Source: TCS55 sp964343505 (GTDB lineage: Bacteria > Fidelibacterota > Marinisomatia > Marinisomatales > TCS55). Taken from it: 64,000 nt of DNA. Shown in pieces: positions 33,400 to 43,283 of this stretch. A model generated the notes under the pieces. That model was not told the DNA's origin. It made no database searches and worked only from the letters and a program-made list of their open reading frames with translations. A program made the position numbers and the translations under genes. The stretch is from positions 70,921 through 134,920 of the forward strand of contig CAYFJU010000001.1 of NCBI GenBank assembly GCA_964343505.1, given 5' to 3'. Every line of letters starts with the position of its first letter. Position 1 is the first letter of the stretch.

Positions 33400-34716
33400 A
33401 TGTGCGATACCTTCGTCGCCCTGCACCACAGCACAGTAGACGGTTCTGTCATTTTCGGGAAAAACAGCGACAGAGACCCGAATGAAGCACAATCGTTAGA
33501 ATACCATCCCGAGAAAAATTACCCCCGGAACGAAAAGGTAAAATGCACCTATCTCACCATTCCCCAAGTTGAAGATACCAACGGCGTTTTAATCAGCCGG
33601 CCCTTCTGGATGTGGGGCGCCGAAATGGGCATCAATGCGCATGGTGTATCCATTGGGAATGAGGCCGTATTTACAAAAATGCCCTATGAAAAAGGTGATA
33701 CGCTCACGGGGATGGACCTGCTCCGCCTGGCATTGGAACGTGCACCCACCGCAATCCGGGCATTGGAAATCATCACCGAACTTCTAGCTGAATTCGGACA
33801 AGGAGGTATTTGCGGTTACTCCGATAAAAAATTTATTTACCACAATAGTTTTATCATTGCCGATCCACAGGAAGCCTGGGTGCTGGAGACAGCCGGTCAC
33901 CTCTGGGCGGCATTGAAAGTAAGTAATTTTTACGCCATCAGTAACGGGTTAACTATCGGGGAAGAATTTGATTTATCACACCCGGATTTGATTCCCCATG
34001 CCCGCAAAAAAGGCTGGCTTAAAAAGGGTCAGAATTTTCATTTCGCCGACTGCTATTCCGATTGGTTTTACAGCACTTTTTCCGGATGTAAAACGCGCCG
34101 CAACCGGGCCTATGTTCTATCGGCAGATAACCATAAAATGGATGTTTTCAACGCTTTTTCTCATTTACGCGACCACGATGGAGAACCGTATCATCCCGAC
34201 AGCCATTTTTTAATGAATCACATTTGTGCTCATTCGGCCAATCCACTTTCACGCAATGCCTCCCAGTCTGTGGGATCCCTGGTGACTCATCTTCAAAAAA
34301 CAGCATCCACTGTCTGGGCCACCGGAACTTCAGCTCCGTGCACCAGTTTGTTCAAGCCCATCGATTTATCTGACGTTCAACTTCCTGAAAATAAACCACC
34401 GGGACCACGCCATAATTCAAATTCATTATGGTGGCGCCATGAAAAATTGCACCGCTCCATTTTACAGGATTATCCCCTTCGAATCAATTTGTGTCGGGCT
34501 GAACAACGGGAATTTGAACAATCTTACCTGGATCAATTTCAATCAGCTAAAACCGATAAAAAAAAGGACATCACTTTAAACGCATTCAACACCGCGGATG
34601 AACTCACTTCCCAATGGATAAAATCCATCCAAGATTCTCATCCAACATCAAATAGCAAATGGTCCTACCGCCGCTATTGGGCGAAAAAAAACAGGGAAGC
34701 CGGGGTATCCCTGTGA
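33400..34716 (+). CDS. C69-family dipeptidase / secernin-like Ntn hydrolase
   Basis: A 438-residue protein starting MCDTFVALHHSTVDGSVIFGKNSDRDPNE. Cys2 would become the N-terminal nucleophile after Met removal, as in secernins and C69 dipeptidases. The family blocks RPFWMWGAEMGINAHGVSIGNEAVF and AWVLETAGHLWAALKV follow. There is no signal peptide, so it acts in the cytoplasm, where it may cleave dipeptides or other amides. The M28 peptidase follows 2 bases later, giving a peptide-utilisation pair. Confidence 0.85.
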   Translation: MCDTFVALHHSTVDGSVIFGKNSDRDPNEAQSLEYHPEKNYPRNEKVKCTYLTIPQVEDTNGVLISRPFWMWGAEMGINAHGVSIGNEAVFTKMPYEKGDTLTGMDLLRLALERAPTAIRALEIITELLAEFGQGGICGYSDKKFIYHNSFIIADPQEAWVLETAGHLWAALKVSNFYAISNGLTIGEEFDLSHPDLIPHARKKGWLKKGQNFHFADCYSDWFYSTFSGCKTRRNRAYVLSADNHKMDVFNAFSHLRDHDGEPYHPDSHFLMNHICAHSANPLSRNASQSVGSLVTHLQKTASTVWATGTSAPCTSLFKPIDLSDVQLPENKPPGPRHNSNSLWWRHEKLHRSILQDYPLRINLCRAEQREFEQSYLDQFQSAKTDKKKDITLNAFNTADELTSQWIKSIQDSHPTSNSKWSYRRYWAKKNREAGVSL

Positions 34717-34718
34717 AA

Positions 34719-36527
34719 ATGGTCCATATTAACGCAGGACTTGGGTTAAGAATTCGGAGAGGTTTTGACTTCGGGATGTTAGCAGGTTCATCGTTTTTAA
34801 TCCCGAAATTCATTCGGGATCAAATCCTACTTATCCCTTTTTTATTGTTGAGTATGATTGGGGTTGGGTGCAGCGATGCCCCAAAGATTGAAGGAAAAGT
34901 AAATCCTGACTCCATCCAATTTTCCGGGGACCAAGCACTGGAATATGTAACTGATTTTGTGAGCCGGTTCCCTAATCGCGATAGCGGAAAACCCAACAAT
35001 AAAAAAGCTGCCATTTGGCTGGAAAGTGAATTTAAACGGCTGGGGCTTTCTACCACAATGGATCATTGGGATATTGTGAATTACAGCAAAGATGTACCCA
35101 TGCAGAATGTGGTGGGCAAAATTCACGGTGAGTCCGAAAAAGAAATTATCATTGTTGCCCATTTTGATCAATCCCCGTACACCTACGAAGGGGCTGATAA
35201 TGACGGCTCCGGTATGGCAGTACTCATGCAGTTGGCAGAAATATTCTCACAAGAAAATAAACCAAAATACACCTTGGTTTTTCTGGCGGCGGATGGGGAA
35301 GAATATGGCATGCTGGGCACCTTGCAGTATGTCCAAACCCACCCAAATGCTGATCAAAGTATTGCCGGACTTTCATTGGATAATGTGGGTAAGAAATTAT
35401 ACAACGGGCTGCGCATGGACCCCCGGGGACAATTTCGCGGCTACGGGGCACTTTGGTTTCAGTTATTAGCGCAGAAAGCGGCACAATCCATTGCTGATGA
35501 TTGGGTACCACTGATGAATCCGGTTGTCATACAACTTTTAGATCAAGCCGTACCGGTATCCTTCATGGATGAAGGTCCCCTTGTGGCTGCCGGCATCCCC
35601 TCATTTGGACTGGCAGGCGCAACGCCGCCGGAATTTGCCCAACTGCATTGGGACACCTATCATTCACCTAAAGATTTGGTGAAATATCAATCGGCTGAAA
35701 CACTTGGGCATACAGGGCGCATATCTGAAGCCATCATTCGCCAATGTCTGGCTATGGATGAATTCCCCGACGAATCGGGTCCCTATTTATTTTTTCGGCA
35801 ATCAGGCAAAGTACTCCGCGGCTTTCCGCTATGGATGATTTTTGTATTTATTACCTGTTGTTTCTTTTTAGTTGCATTTCTCTTGGGTAGAAAAAACGGT
35901 CAATATTTTGTTATGAAATGGCAAGGACCCCTGATTCACTTTTTGTCGCTCTTGGTTCCGTTGGTCGGCTCGGTATTAATCACTTACCTATTAGTAGCTG
36001 TGGGGATTATGGATACATATCATTTATATCCCGCCACATCCAAGGACGCGGCTATTTATACACCCATTTGGAGTGCGGTTATTATTTGGATTTTGGGACC
36101 GGGTTTCCTGTTTTGGCTCTGTAGAAAACTATCTGCAAAATATTTAGCAATTTTTGAATCACCCACACAAAGTCAAATCAAGCAATTTGGATTTTTCATG
36201 TCAGGGTTGGGTAGTATTTATCTGCTTATCATTAATCCATTTTCATTGATTTTTATTCTGCCCGTATTTGTGTGGTCATTGATTAAAGGACGAAAAGAAA
36301 CAGGCAAATATTTAGACATTTTATTTTTCGCAATAGGCGGATTATTTATTTATGTCCTGATATATTTTTTCGGTTTTGTCATTATGAAAAATAATTTAGC
36401 CATTCTCTGGTATTTGATGATGATGTTTTCCATCGGCATGGTTTCCTTTCCAACATCAATAATGATTATGGCGATCATTGCGTCAGGACTGGGAATGATT
36501 GTTTTACCTCAAAAGATATGTAGGTAA
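34719..36527 (+). CDS. M28-family aminopeptidase lipoprotein with C-terminal membrane domain
   Basis: A peptidase of about 600 residues. The ATG at 34719 lies 2 bases after the previous stop; an ATG at 34776 would leave a more normal signal sequence (IPFLLLSMIGVGC lipobox). Zinc ligands: His in IVAHFDQS, Asp in GADNDGSG, Glu-Glu in ADGEEYG, Asp in LSLDNVG and His in TYHSPKD, the full M28 set. About six to eight membrane helices follow (from PLWMIFVFITCCFF to the end), an unusual addition to M28. It probably releases amino acids from peptides at the periplasmic face of the inner membrane. Confidence 0.82.
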   Translation: MVHINAGLGLRIRRGFDFGMLAGSSFLIPKFIRDQILLIPFLLLSMIGVGCSDAPKIEGKVNPDSIQFSGDQALEYVTDFVSRFPNRDSGKPNNKKAAIWLESEFKRLGLSTTMDHWDIVNYSKDVPMQNVVGKIHGESEKEIIIVAHFDQSPYTYEGADNDGSGMAVLMQLAEIFSQENKPKYTLVFLAADGEEYGMLGTLQYVQTHPNADQSIAGLSLDNVGKKLYNGLRMDPRGQFRGYGALWFQLLAQKAAQSIADDWVPLMNPVVIQLLDQAVPVSFMDEGPLVAAGIPSFGLAGATPPEFAQLHWDTYHSPKDLVKYQSAETLGHTGRISEAIIRQCLAMDEFPDESGPYLFFRQSGKVLRGFPLWMIFVFITCCFFLVAFLLGRKNGQYFVMKWQGPLIHFLSLLVPLVGSVLITYLLVAVGIMDTYHLYPATSKDAAIYTPIWSAVIIWILGPGFLFWLCRKLSAKYLAIFESPTQSQIKQFGFFMSGLGSIYLLIINPFSLIFILPVFVWSLIKGRKETGKYLDILFFAIGGLFIYVLIYFFGFVIMKNNLAILWYLMMMFSIGMVSFPTSIMIMAIIASGLGMIVLPQKICR

Positions 36528-36578
36528 CCATCTACAATCATTTGGAAATTTGAACAAAGAAATGGAAACAATTATTTA

Positions 36579-37913
36579 ATGAAACCCAACCCTATGTTCT
36601 ATCTCACCGCCGGGCGTAAGCCCATTGCCCAGCATGCAAATGGGATTTATATCACTGCAGATAATGGCAAATCGTATATGGATGCTGCCAGCGGCGCCAT
36701 TGTGTGCCAATTAGGTCATTCCCATCCTAAAATTATTGAAGCCATTAAAAACCAAGTCTCGGAAATACAATTCTCCTACAGGACTCAATTTGAAAACCAG
36801 CCGGCCATTGACCTTGCGAATATGATTGTGGAAAAAACCGGTCCGAAACTGGACCGGGTCTTTTTTGTGTCCGGCGGATCGGAAGCGGTGGAATCCGCTA
36901 TAAAATTGATCCGCCAGTATCATGTTGTAAATGGAGAAAAAAACCGATCTGTTTTTATCAGCCGCGTTCCGTCTTATCATGGATGTACCATGGGTGCTTT
37001 AGCTCTGACGACTTATGCGCCACTCAACGAACCATTCACACCCATGTTTCAGGTGTACCCAAAGGTGAAATCACCCACACAATACAGGATCCCGGATGGA
37101 TTGACACGGGAAGAATATGCGTTGGTCTGTGCCAATGAAGTGGAAGCTGCCATCCTGGAAACAGGTGCAGAGAATGTGGCAGGGTTTGTTGCCGAGCCCA
37201 TTGGCGGCGCCAGTACCGGCGCAGAAGTCCCCCACGATGTTTATTTTCCCCGAGTGCAGGAAATTTGCAAGCAATACAATGTGCCCATTATTTTGGATGA
37301 AGTGATGACCGGCGTTGGGAGAACAGGAAAAATGTTCGGCTACAACCATTGGGATTTAGATGCGGATGTGATTTGCCTCGCTAAAGGATTGGGTGCCGGG
37401 TACTATCCCATTGCTGCTATTGTGGCAAAAAATAAATATGTCCAGCCAGTAATGGAAAGCGGTGGCTTTATGCACGGCTTCACTTATGCCGGGAATCCAT
37501 TCGGCTGTGCTGTTGGGTGCGCGGTACTCAAAACAATTGATGAAGAAAACCTGGTGGAAAATTCCAGAGTCCAGGGTGAATATCTAATAGAAAAAATGAC
37601 AGCTTTGGCTGAAAATTATCATTGGATTGGCGATGTGCGGGGCAGAGGACTGCTCATGGCGGTTGAGTTTGCAGATAAAGAAACAAAAGAGCCCTTTCCA
37701 AATTCATGGCAAGTTGGTGAAGCGGTCACACAAACAGCTTATGATTTGGGACTCATCATTTATCCCCGAAAAAGTCTCAATGGTATTGCCGGCGATCATA
37801 CCTTGGTAACACCGCCGCTGATAATTACTCGAGCAGAGTCTGACGAATTGCTGAACCTGTTAAGCCAAACATTTGAATCTTATAACAAGGTAATAAAAAC
37901 CAATGAAAGATAA
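36579..37913 (+). CDS. Class III aminotransferase, candidate N6-acetyl-beta-lysine transaminase
   Basis: A 444-residue PLP enzyme: GHSHPKIIEAIKNQ, FVSGGSEAVESAIKL, SYHGCTMGALALTTY, ILDEVMTGVGRTGKM and the Schiff-base Lys in CLAKGLGAGYYP. It overlaps CoA-transferase subunit A by 11 bases, so it should produce the 3-oxo acid used by that enzyme. Beside lysine 2,3-aminomutase and beta-lysine acetyltransferase, the fitting reaction is removal of the 3-amino group of N6-acetyl-beta-lysine (EC 2.6.1.65 activity, for which I recall no gene). That substrate assignment is inference. Confidence 0.88.
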   Translation: MKPNPMFYLTAGRKPIAQHANGIYITADNGKSYMDAASGAIVCQLGHSHPKIIEAIKNQVSEIQFSYRTQFENQPAIDLANMIVEKTGPKLDRVFFVSGGSEAVESAIKLIRQYHVVNGEKNRSVFISRVPSYHGCTMGALALTTYAPLNEPFTPMFQVYPKVKSPTQYRIPDGLTREEYALVCANEVEAAILETGAENVAGFVAEPIGGASTGAEVPHDVYFPRVQEICKQYNVPIILDEVMTGVGRTGKMFGYNHWDLDADVICLAKGLGAGYYPIAAIVAKNKYVQPVMESGGFMHGFTYAGNPFGCAVGCAVLKTIDEENLVENSRVQGEYLIEKMTALAENYHWIGDVRGRGLLMAVEFADKETKEPFPNSWQVGEAVTQTAYDLGLIIYPRKSLNGIAGDHTLVTPPLIITRAESDELLNLLSQTFESYNKVIKTNER

Positions 37914-38589
37914 ACGATGTGATATCCCAACTGTAATCGCCATGATCCCTGATGGTGCATCCATTATGGTGAGCGGGTTCGGTTCATCCGGGACGCCATT
38001 TTCACTCATTGATGAATTACTCAATCAAGGTCAAACAGATTTAACCATCATTAAAAATGACGCCAATGAAGATGGGATTGGTATTTATAAATTGGTCAAA
38101 TCCGGGCAGGTAAAAAAACTTTATGCCACCCACATTGGCCTGAATTCTATGGTAATGGAATTGGCGGAAAGCGGCAAGCTGGATGTGGAATTGATTCCCC
38201 AGGGAATCATGGCCGAACGAATTCGATGTAAAGGTGTCGGCCTGCCCGGATTTTTGAGTACAATCGGCTTGGATATTGATTATAGTTCGGACAAGCCCAC
38301 GGTTGAAGTGGAAGGAGAATCCTATATTCTTGAAAAAGCCCTGGGTGCTGATTTTGCACTCGTCCGAGCTGAAACGGCAGATTCTTTTGGAAATATGCGG
38401 TTCAACACAGCGGGGATCAATTTTGCGCCACTCATAGCCCAAGCTGCAGATATTACTTTGATAGAAGCCAAGCAAGTGGTTAATGTGGGTGAAATCAGCC
38501 CGGAAGATGTGCATGCATCAGGTATCTCTGTAGACTACGTATCACAAATCACCCAATTCACGGAAGAGTATGACCCTATCCGCCGATAA
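37903..38589 (+). CDS. 3-oxoacid CoA-transferase, subunit A
   Basis: A 228-residue alpha subunit with SIMVSGFGSSGTPFSLIDELL, the CoA-binding GxGxxGxP loop, and ADFALVRAETADSFGNMRF. The start overlaps the aminotransferase and the end overlaps subunit B by 20 bases, so the A:B complex is translationally coupled. AtoD/ScoA-like enzymes activate acetoacetate-type acids. Context suggests activation of 6-acetamido-3-oxohexanoate, perhaps with 4-acetamidobutyryl-CoA as donor, which would make the following thiolysis cycle free of ATP cost (inference). Confidence 0.92.
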   Translation: MKDKRCDIPTVIAMIPDGASIMVSGFGSSGTPFSLIDELLNQGQTDLTIIKNDANEDGIGIYKLVKSGQVKKLYATHIGLNSMVMELAESGKLDVELIPQGIMAERIRCKGVGLPGFLSTIGLDIDYSSDKPTVEVEGESYILEKALGADFALVRAETADSFGNMRFNTAGINFAPLIAQAADITLIEAKQVVNVGEISPEDVHASGISVDYVSQITQFTEEYDPIRR

Positions 38590-39226
38590 TACACGGATTC
38601 TTGAACGCGCTGCCCAAGAAGTGAATGGTGACATGGTCATCAATCTCGGGATTGGGCTGCCCCAACTCATCCCGAATTTTATTACCCATGAAAACAGGCC
38701 TTTTATTCATTCAGAAAATGGGATTTTAGGTGTAGGGGATATTTTGCCCTATGATGAATCCAACCCCGATTGTATGGATGCGGGCGGGGGCTATGTTGGC
38801 ATTGTCCCCGGCGGATCATTTGTAGATTCCGCAGAGTCGTTTGGATTTGTGAGACGGGGTAAAATTGATGTATCCTTCTTGGGTGCATTCCAGGTTTCTT
38901 CTTCAGGCGATTTGGCCAACTGGCATGTCCCCGGTGCCAGGAAACCGGGCATGGGTGGTGGACTCGAGATAGCCAGTTGTGCAAAAAAAATCATAATTTT
39001 AATGAAGCAGACGGATAAAGCAGGCAATCCGAAAATCCTTCCAAAATGTACATTTCCATTAACAGCGAAAAACTGCGTTAAAATGATTATTACTGAACAA
39101 GCAGTTTTTTCAATCGCCAAGGATGGAATTGAATTGGTTGAAATTGCAAAGGGACAGACCTTGGAAAGAATTGAAAAAGCAACCGGTGATACATTTACCG
39201 TCGCTGAAAATTTGAAGGAGTTTTAA
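38570..39226 (+). CDS. 3-oxoacid CoA-transferase, subunit B
   Basis: A 218-residue beta subunit carrying the catalytic Glu (E49) in HSENGILGVG, plus DAGGGYVGIVPGGSFVDS, GKIDVSFLGAFQVS, GDLANWHVPG and GMGGGLEIA, all standard. The glutamate forms the enzyme-CoA thioester. The start codon was chosen where the ATG overlaps the end of subunit A. The M20 deacylase follows 2 bases later with an AAGGAG site inside the last codons of this gene. Confidence 0.93.
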   Translation: MTLSADNTRILERAAQEVNGDMVINLGIGLPQLIPNFITHENRPFIHSENGILGVGDILPYDESNPDCMDAGGGYVGIVPGGSFVDSAESFGFVRRGKIDVSFLGAFQVSSSGDLANWHVPGARKPGMGGGLEIASCAKKIIILMKQTDKAGNPKILPKCTFPLTAKNCVKMIITEQAVFSIAKDGIELVEIAKGQTLERIEKATGDTFTVAENLKEF

Positions 39227-39228
39227 AA

Positions 39229-40497
39229 ATGTCCAATGGGAATTTGGAGCAACATGTCGATGCATTATTCGATAAACAAGTGGCATTCTTGAGCCGCCTT
39301 GTGGCAGCGAAATCCACGCGGGGGAATGAAGCTGAAGCTCAGGAAATAATGAAAAATGAAATGGCAACCGATGGCGCACAGATTGATGAATTAAAAGTGG
39401 ATATTGATCAAATCAAAAACCTTCCCGGGTTTTCGCCGGTTCATTTTGATTATAAAAATATGGTGAATATAATTGGCAATTATGGCAATATGGAGGGTAC
39501 AGGGCGATCCTTGATTTTGAATGGCCACATTGATGTGGTCCCGGAAGGGCCTTTGTCCGGATGGACAGGTCATCCCTATAAACCGGAAGTACGGGACAAT
39601 AAATTGTATGGCCGCGGTTCGGATGATATGAAAGGCGGGTTATCAGCCAAAGTATTTGCTTTAAAGGCCATTAAAGAAGCGGGTTATAAACCAAATGCGC
39701 CGGTGTACTTGCAATCGGTGGTGGAAGAAGAGTGTACCGGCAATGGCGCCTTGGCGTGTTTAGCCGCTGGGTATGAAGCGGAAGCCGTTTTGATCGGTGA
39801 ACCCTTTAATGAAATATTAGTCTCAGCCCAGGTTGGGGTTATCTGGTTTCAGATCAAACTGTCCGGTAAACCTGTCCACGCTGAAAGGGCAACGGAAGGG
39901 GTGAATGCCATCGAAGCAATGCTGCCCGTCATCGCTGCCTATCGGGGTCTCGAAGATCAATGGAATAATGAAAAATCTAACTATCCCGATTACGCGCATC
40001 ACGACCATCCCATTAATTTAAATGTTGGTGAATTCCACGGCGGGGACTGGACATCCAGCGTTCCGGCATGGGCAGTTTTGAACCTGCGTATCGCTATATA
40101 TCCGGGGGATTCAATTAAAGAACGGCAAAGGCAAATTGAAACAACATTACGACAGCTCATTGCCGAAAATGAATTGGTAAAAAAAGGAGAACCTGAACTT
40201 ATTTACCACGGTTTTTTGGCAGAAGGATATTCACTTCCGGTAAATACAAATGCGGAAAAAGAACTGGCGAAAGCTCACGAACAAATCAACAATTCAGAAC
40301 TGAACCGCAGCGCTATCACTGCTACCACCGATTCAAGATTTTTTGGAATCTACCAGAATACACCTGCATTGGTCTATGGGCCGGCAGGCGAAAGAATCCA
40401 CGCTTTTGATGAATATGTGGATTTGGGTTCTCTTAAGAATATTACCAAAGTCTATGCCCGGTTTATTCAGAACTGGTGCGGGCTGGAAAAAATTTAG
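39229..40497 (+). CDS. M20-family deacylase, candidate 4-acetamidobutyrate deacetylase
   Basis: A 422-residue ArgE/DapE-type zinc enzyme: LNGHIDVVPEGP (His and Asp ligands), YGRGSDDMKGG (bridging Asp), VVEEECTGNGA (catalytic Glu-Glu) and a final HAFDEYVDL His. The inserted dimerisation domain is present. It sits between the CoA-transferase and the thiolase. Deacetylation of 4-acetamidobutyrate to GABA (EC 3.5.1.63) would fit, because GABA aminotransferase and succinate-semialdehyde dehydrogenase genes lie 5 kb away. A second M20 enzyme of the window (56847) belongs to another operon. Confidence 0.88.
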   Translation: MSNGNLEQHVDALFDKQVAFLSRLVAAKSTRGNEAEAQEIMKNEMATDGAQIDELKVDIDQIKNLPGFSPVHFDYKNMVNIIGNYGNMEGTGRSLILNGHIDVVPEGPLSGWTGHPYKPEVRDNKLYGRGSDDMKGGLSAKVFALKAIKEAGYKPNAPVYLQSVVEEECTGNGALACLAAGYEAEAVLIGEPFNEILVSAQVGVIWFQIKLSGKPVHAERATEGVNAIEAMLPVIAAYRGLEDQWNNEKSNYPDYAHHDHPINLNVGEFHGGDWTSSVPAWAVLNLRIAIYPGDSIKERQRQIETTLRQLIAENELVKKGEPELIYHGFLAEGYSLPVNTNAEKELAKAHEQINNSELNRSAITATTDSRFFGIYQNTPALVYGPAGERIHAFDEYVDLGSLKNITKVYARFIQNWCGLEKI

Positions 40498-40512
40498 CCT
40501 TCGGATTATTTT

Positions 40513-41697
40513 ATGCGGGAAGCAGTCATAGTTTCAACAGCACGAACCCCGATAGGAAAGGCTTATCGTGGTTCTTTTAATGATTTAGAGGGCCCTTCCT
40601 TGGCGGCCTTTCCGATTAATGCAGTCGTTGCGAGGTCTGAGATTGATCCTGGTGAAATTGAGGATGTTATTTTGGGTTGCGCATTGACCCAAGGATCTAC
40701 TGGTATCAATGTAGCCCGCCATGCAGTGTTAGCGGCCGGAATGCCTAATAGTGTACCCGGGCAAACTATTGACCGTCAATGTGCCTCGGGGCTTTCTGCA
40801 ATTGTTGCAGCTGCAAATCAGATTGTTCATCAAAAGCAGAATGTTGTTATCGGGGGAGGGCTGGATTCTATAAGTCTTGTACAGAATGAGCATATGAATA
40901 TGGATCGTTATAAAGTACCCCTTGTAGAGGCCAATCAGCCGGATTACTACTATACCATGATTCAAACGGCTGAAATTGTGGCAGAAAAATATGGTGTGTC
41001 CAGAGATACCCAGGATGAATATGCCCTCTCCAGCCAGCAAAAAACAGCTGCTGCTCAAGAAAATAATCTGCTGTTAAAAGAAATTGTACCAGTCAAAGCT
41101 GTTAAAAAAATTTTAGAAAAACATACCGGAGAAGTCAGCTATGAGAACATCTTATTAAACCACGATGAATGTAACCGTCCCGGGACGCAAATCGAACAAC
41201 TCCAAAAATTGAAGCCGGTAATGGGCGAAGGACATACTGTTACAGCAGGGAATGCCAGCCAGTTATCCGATGGTGCAAGCGCATCCCTTCTTATGGAGGC
41301 CAAAGTAGCTGAAAAAAGAGGTATAGATCCTATGGGATGTATTCGGGGGATGGTCGTGGTTGGGTGTAACCCGGGAGAAATGGGAATTGGACCTGTATTC
41401 GCTATATCCAAACTATTAGAACAGCAAAAGATGTCCATAAGCGATATTGGTCTTTGGGAGATTAATGAAGCATTCGCAGCCCAGTTAGTCTACTGCAAGG
41501 ATGAACTCCGTATTCCCGATGAGCGTCTAAACGTGAATGGCGGCGCCATTGCCATAGGCCATCCCTACGGTATGAGCGGTGCACGTATGGTTGGGCATGT
41601 TTTGTATGAGGCGAAAAGACGTAAAGAAAAATACGCTGTTGTGAGCATGTGTATTGGTGGCGGGCAAGGGGCTGCTGCCTTGATAGAAGTTTATTAA
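40513..41697 (+). CDS. Thiolase (acetyl-CoA acetyltransferase family)
   Basis: A 394-residue thiolase: nucleophile C90 in DRQCASGLSAI, then NEAFAAQ, GGAIAIGHPYGMSGARM (His) and the second Cys in MCIGGGQGAA. It is degradative or biosynthetic by sequence; the neighbours (CoA-transferase, aminotransferase, deacylase) favour thiolysis of a 3-oxoacyl-CoA to acetyl-CoA and a shortened acyl-CoA. It is the last gene of the plus-strand run; 92 bases without a clear terminator separate it from the convergent kamA. Confidence 0.92.
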   Translation: MREAVIVSTARTPIGKAYRGSFNDLEGPSLAAFPINAVVARSEIDPGEIEDVILGCALTQGSTGINVARHAVLAAGMPNSVPGQTIDRQCASGLSAIVAAANQIVHQKQNVVIGGGLDSISLVQNEHMNMDRYKVPLVEANQPDYYYTMIQTAEIVAEKYGVSRDTQDEYALSSQQKTAAAQENNLLLKEIVPVKAVKKILEKHTGEVSYENILLNHDECNRPGTQIEQLQKLKPVMGEGHTVTAGNASQLSDGASASLLMEAKVAEKRGIDPMGCIRGMVVVGCNPGEMGIGPVFAISKLLEQQKMSISDIGLWEINEAFAAQLVYCKDELRIPDERLNVNGGAIAIGHPYGMSGARMVGHVLYEAKRRKEKYAVVSMCIGGGQGAAALIEVY

Positions 41698-41789
41698 AAG
41701 AAAAGCCTTCCGGGTCTGTTACACATTAGCAGGTTCCAATAGATTAATTATTTTTTCCGAGTTGGGTTATTTACTCTGATCTTCAATCC

Positions 41790-43265
41790 TTAATTAAAAG
41801 AATAATCATTTAACCCTGATTTTTCAACTGCTTCCTTTACCATTTTGTCATGTTCATCGGGGTTAGCCCAACGTTGTTGGCCTTCCTCCGGTAACAAGTG
41901 AACCGGATCAAAATAAAGATATAGTTTTGATATATTTACGCTGGGACTACGATAGACTGAAATCCCCGAAACTTCGTCATAATAATCATAACTATGGACA
42001 TCGCGTTTTCCACCGCCGCCCGGCGCATCGGTAACAATCGTGGGTGTATTAAATCCGGCTGTTGCACCCCGAATCTTCCGCTCCAGTTCTAATGCATCTT
42101 TTACGCGGGTGCGCAATTGTTCTGTCCCCGGGACCATATCATGCTGGTAGATATAGTAGGGTTGGATATTCATAAAGGACAGCTTCCGGATAAATTTAAT
42201 CATTTCATCTGCATTATCATTTACACCACGAATGAGCACAGACTGATTCCTGATTTTCACACCATGTTTAAATAATAAATCCATCGCCTGCCGGGTAATA
42301 TCCGTAATCTCATTTTGATGATTGAAATGGGTGTGCAATACCACCTCTTTACTGAGTTCGCGACCCTTCTGCACCACATCAACGAGTGCGTTAGTCCATT
42401 CAGTATCACTGAGAATCTTCATAGGCAACACTGCCGGGCCCTTTGTGGCAAATCTCAATCTGCGTACATGGGGTATAGCCAGCAAGTGTTCACCAATTTG
42501 CCTAATACGTTGGGGCCGCAACATATATGTGTCGCCACCTGAGATTACAATATCTTCCAATTCCGGTCGTGAAGCAATATAAGCAAATGCCCTATTCCAG
42601 TTATCTGGGATGGGCTTAAAGCTTTGTTTTGAAACTTGATCTGTGTCACTACCTATGGCGTAGCTACGTGTGCAAAATGCGCAATAAACTGGACAAACAT
42701 CCAAGGGTAAAAATAATGCTTTGTCATAATAACGATGAACCAGTCCTTCCACGGGGGAGTCTTGCTGTTCACTAAGTGAATCTAATGTAAGCTTAGGATG
42801 GTCCGGAAGTTTAGTTTTTCCAACGGGAATGAATTGGATTCTAAGCGGATCTGTATAGGGATTGTCCCAATTAATCAGACTTAGAATATAAGGGGACAGC
42901 CTTAGATTCATTGGAGCAAGCTGCATCCCTTTGCGGACATCATCGAGGAAATCTTTGGAAACAATGCCTTCTAACAGATTATCCAAGTGGTCAATTTTGG
43001 ATGCAGTATTTTTATTTTGAAATTTTACATCATTAAATTCTTCCCTGGAAACATTCTTGAAGGCAGGAATCTTTTTCCAAAATTCATCGGTATTGAAATT
43101 CCGGTGATCTAAGGCATCAATTGTAACATGTCCCCTTAAGGAAAGCGGAATTCCGACTTCCCCAATTGAAGATAATTCGTTGTTTTTCGAAATTGTACTT
43201 GGTAAATCTTTTACCGATGTTGCTGTTTGATATCGATCAAACTCTTTGTTCGTTGTTATTTGCAT
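41790..43265 (-). CDS. kamA: L-lysine 2,3-aminomutase
   Basis: A 491-residue radical-SAM, PLP-dependent aminomutase making L-beta-lysine. The cluster Cys are C191, C195 and C198 (CPVYCAFC). The PLP lysine is K420 in APGGGGK. D376 (HDMVPG) and D413 (TDAPGGGGK) are at the same mutual spacing (37, then 7 to the Lys) as D293, D330 and K337 of the Clostridium subterminale enzyme, where the two Asp hold the lysine epsilon-amine. This favours lysine over glutamate. An N-terminal extension makes it longer than the roughly 416-residue prototype. AGGAAA precedes the ATG; ablB lies 18 bases upstream. Confidence 0.9.
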   Translation of the reverse strand: MQITTNKEFDRYQTATSVKDLPSTISKNNELSSIGEVGIPLSLRGHVTIDALDHRNFNTDEFWKKIPAFKNVSREEFNDVKFQNKNTASKIDHLDNLLEGIVSKDFLDDVRKGMQLAPMNLRLSPYILSLINWDNPYTDPLRIQFIPVGKTKLPDHPKLTLDSLSEQQDSPVEGLVHRYYDKALFLPLDVCPVYCAFCTRSYAIGSDTDQVSKQSFKPIPDNWNRAFAYIASRPELEDIVISGGDTYMLRPQRIRQIGEHLLAIPHVRRLRFATKGPAVLPMKILSDTEWTNALVDVVQKGRELSKEVVLHTHFNHQNEITDITRQAMDLLFKHGVKIRNQSVLIRGVNDNADEMIKFIRKLSFMNIQPYYIYQHDMVPGTEQLRTRVKDALELERKIRGATAGFNTPTIVTDAPGGGGKRDVHSYDYYDEVSGISVYRSPSVNISKLYLYFDPVHLLPEEGQQRWANPDEHDKMVKEAVEKSGLNDYSFN

Positions 43266-43283
43266 TGAAGTTTCCTATCCCAA

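Noticed and set aside
41698..41789. Terminator between the convergent thiolase and kamA genes
   Set aside because: Nothing with a convincing GC stem plus T-run was visible.
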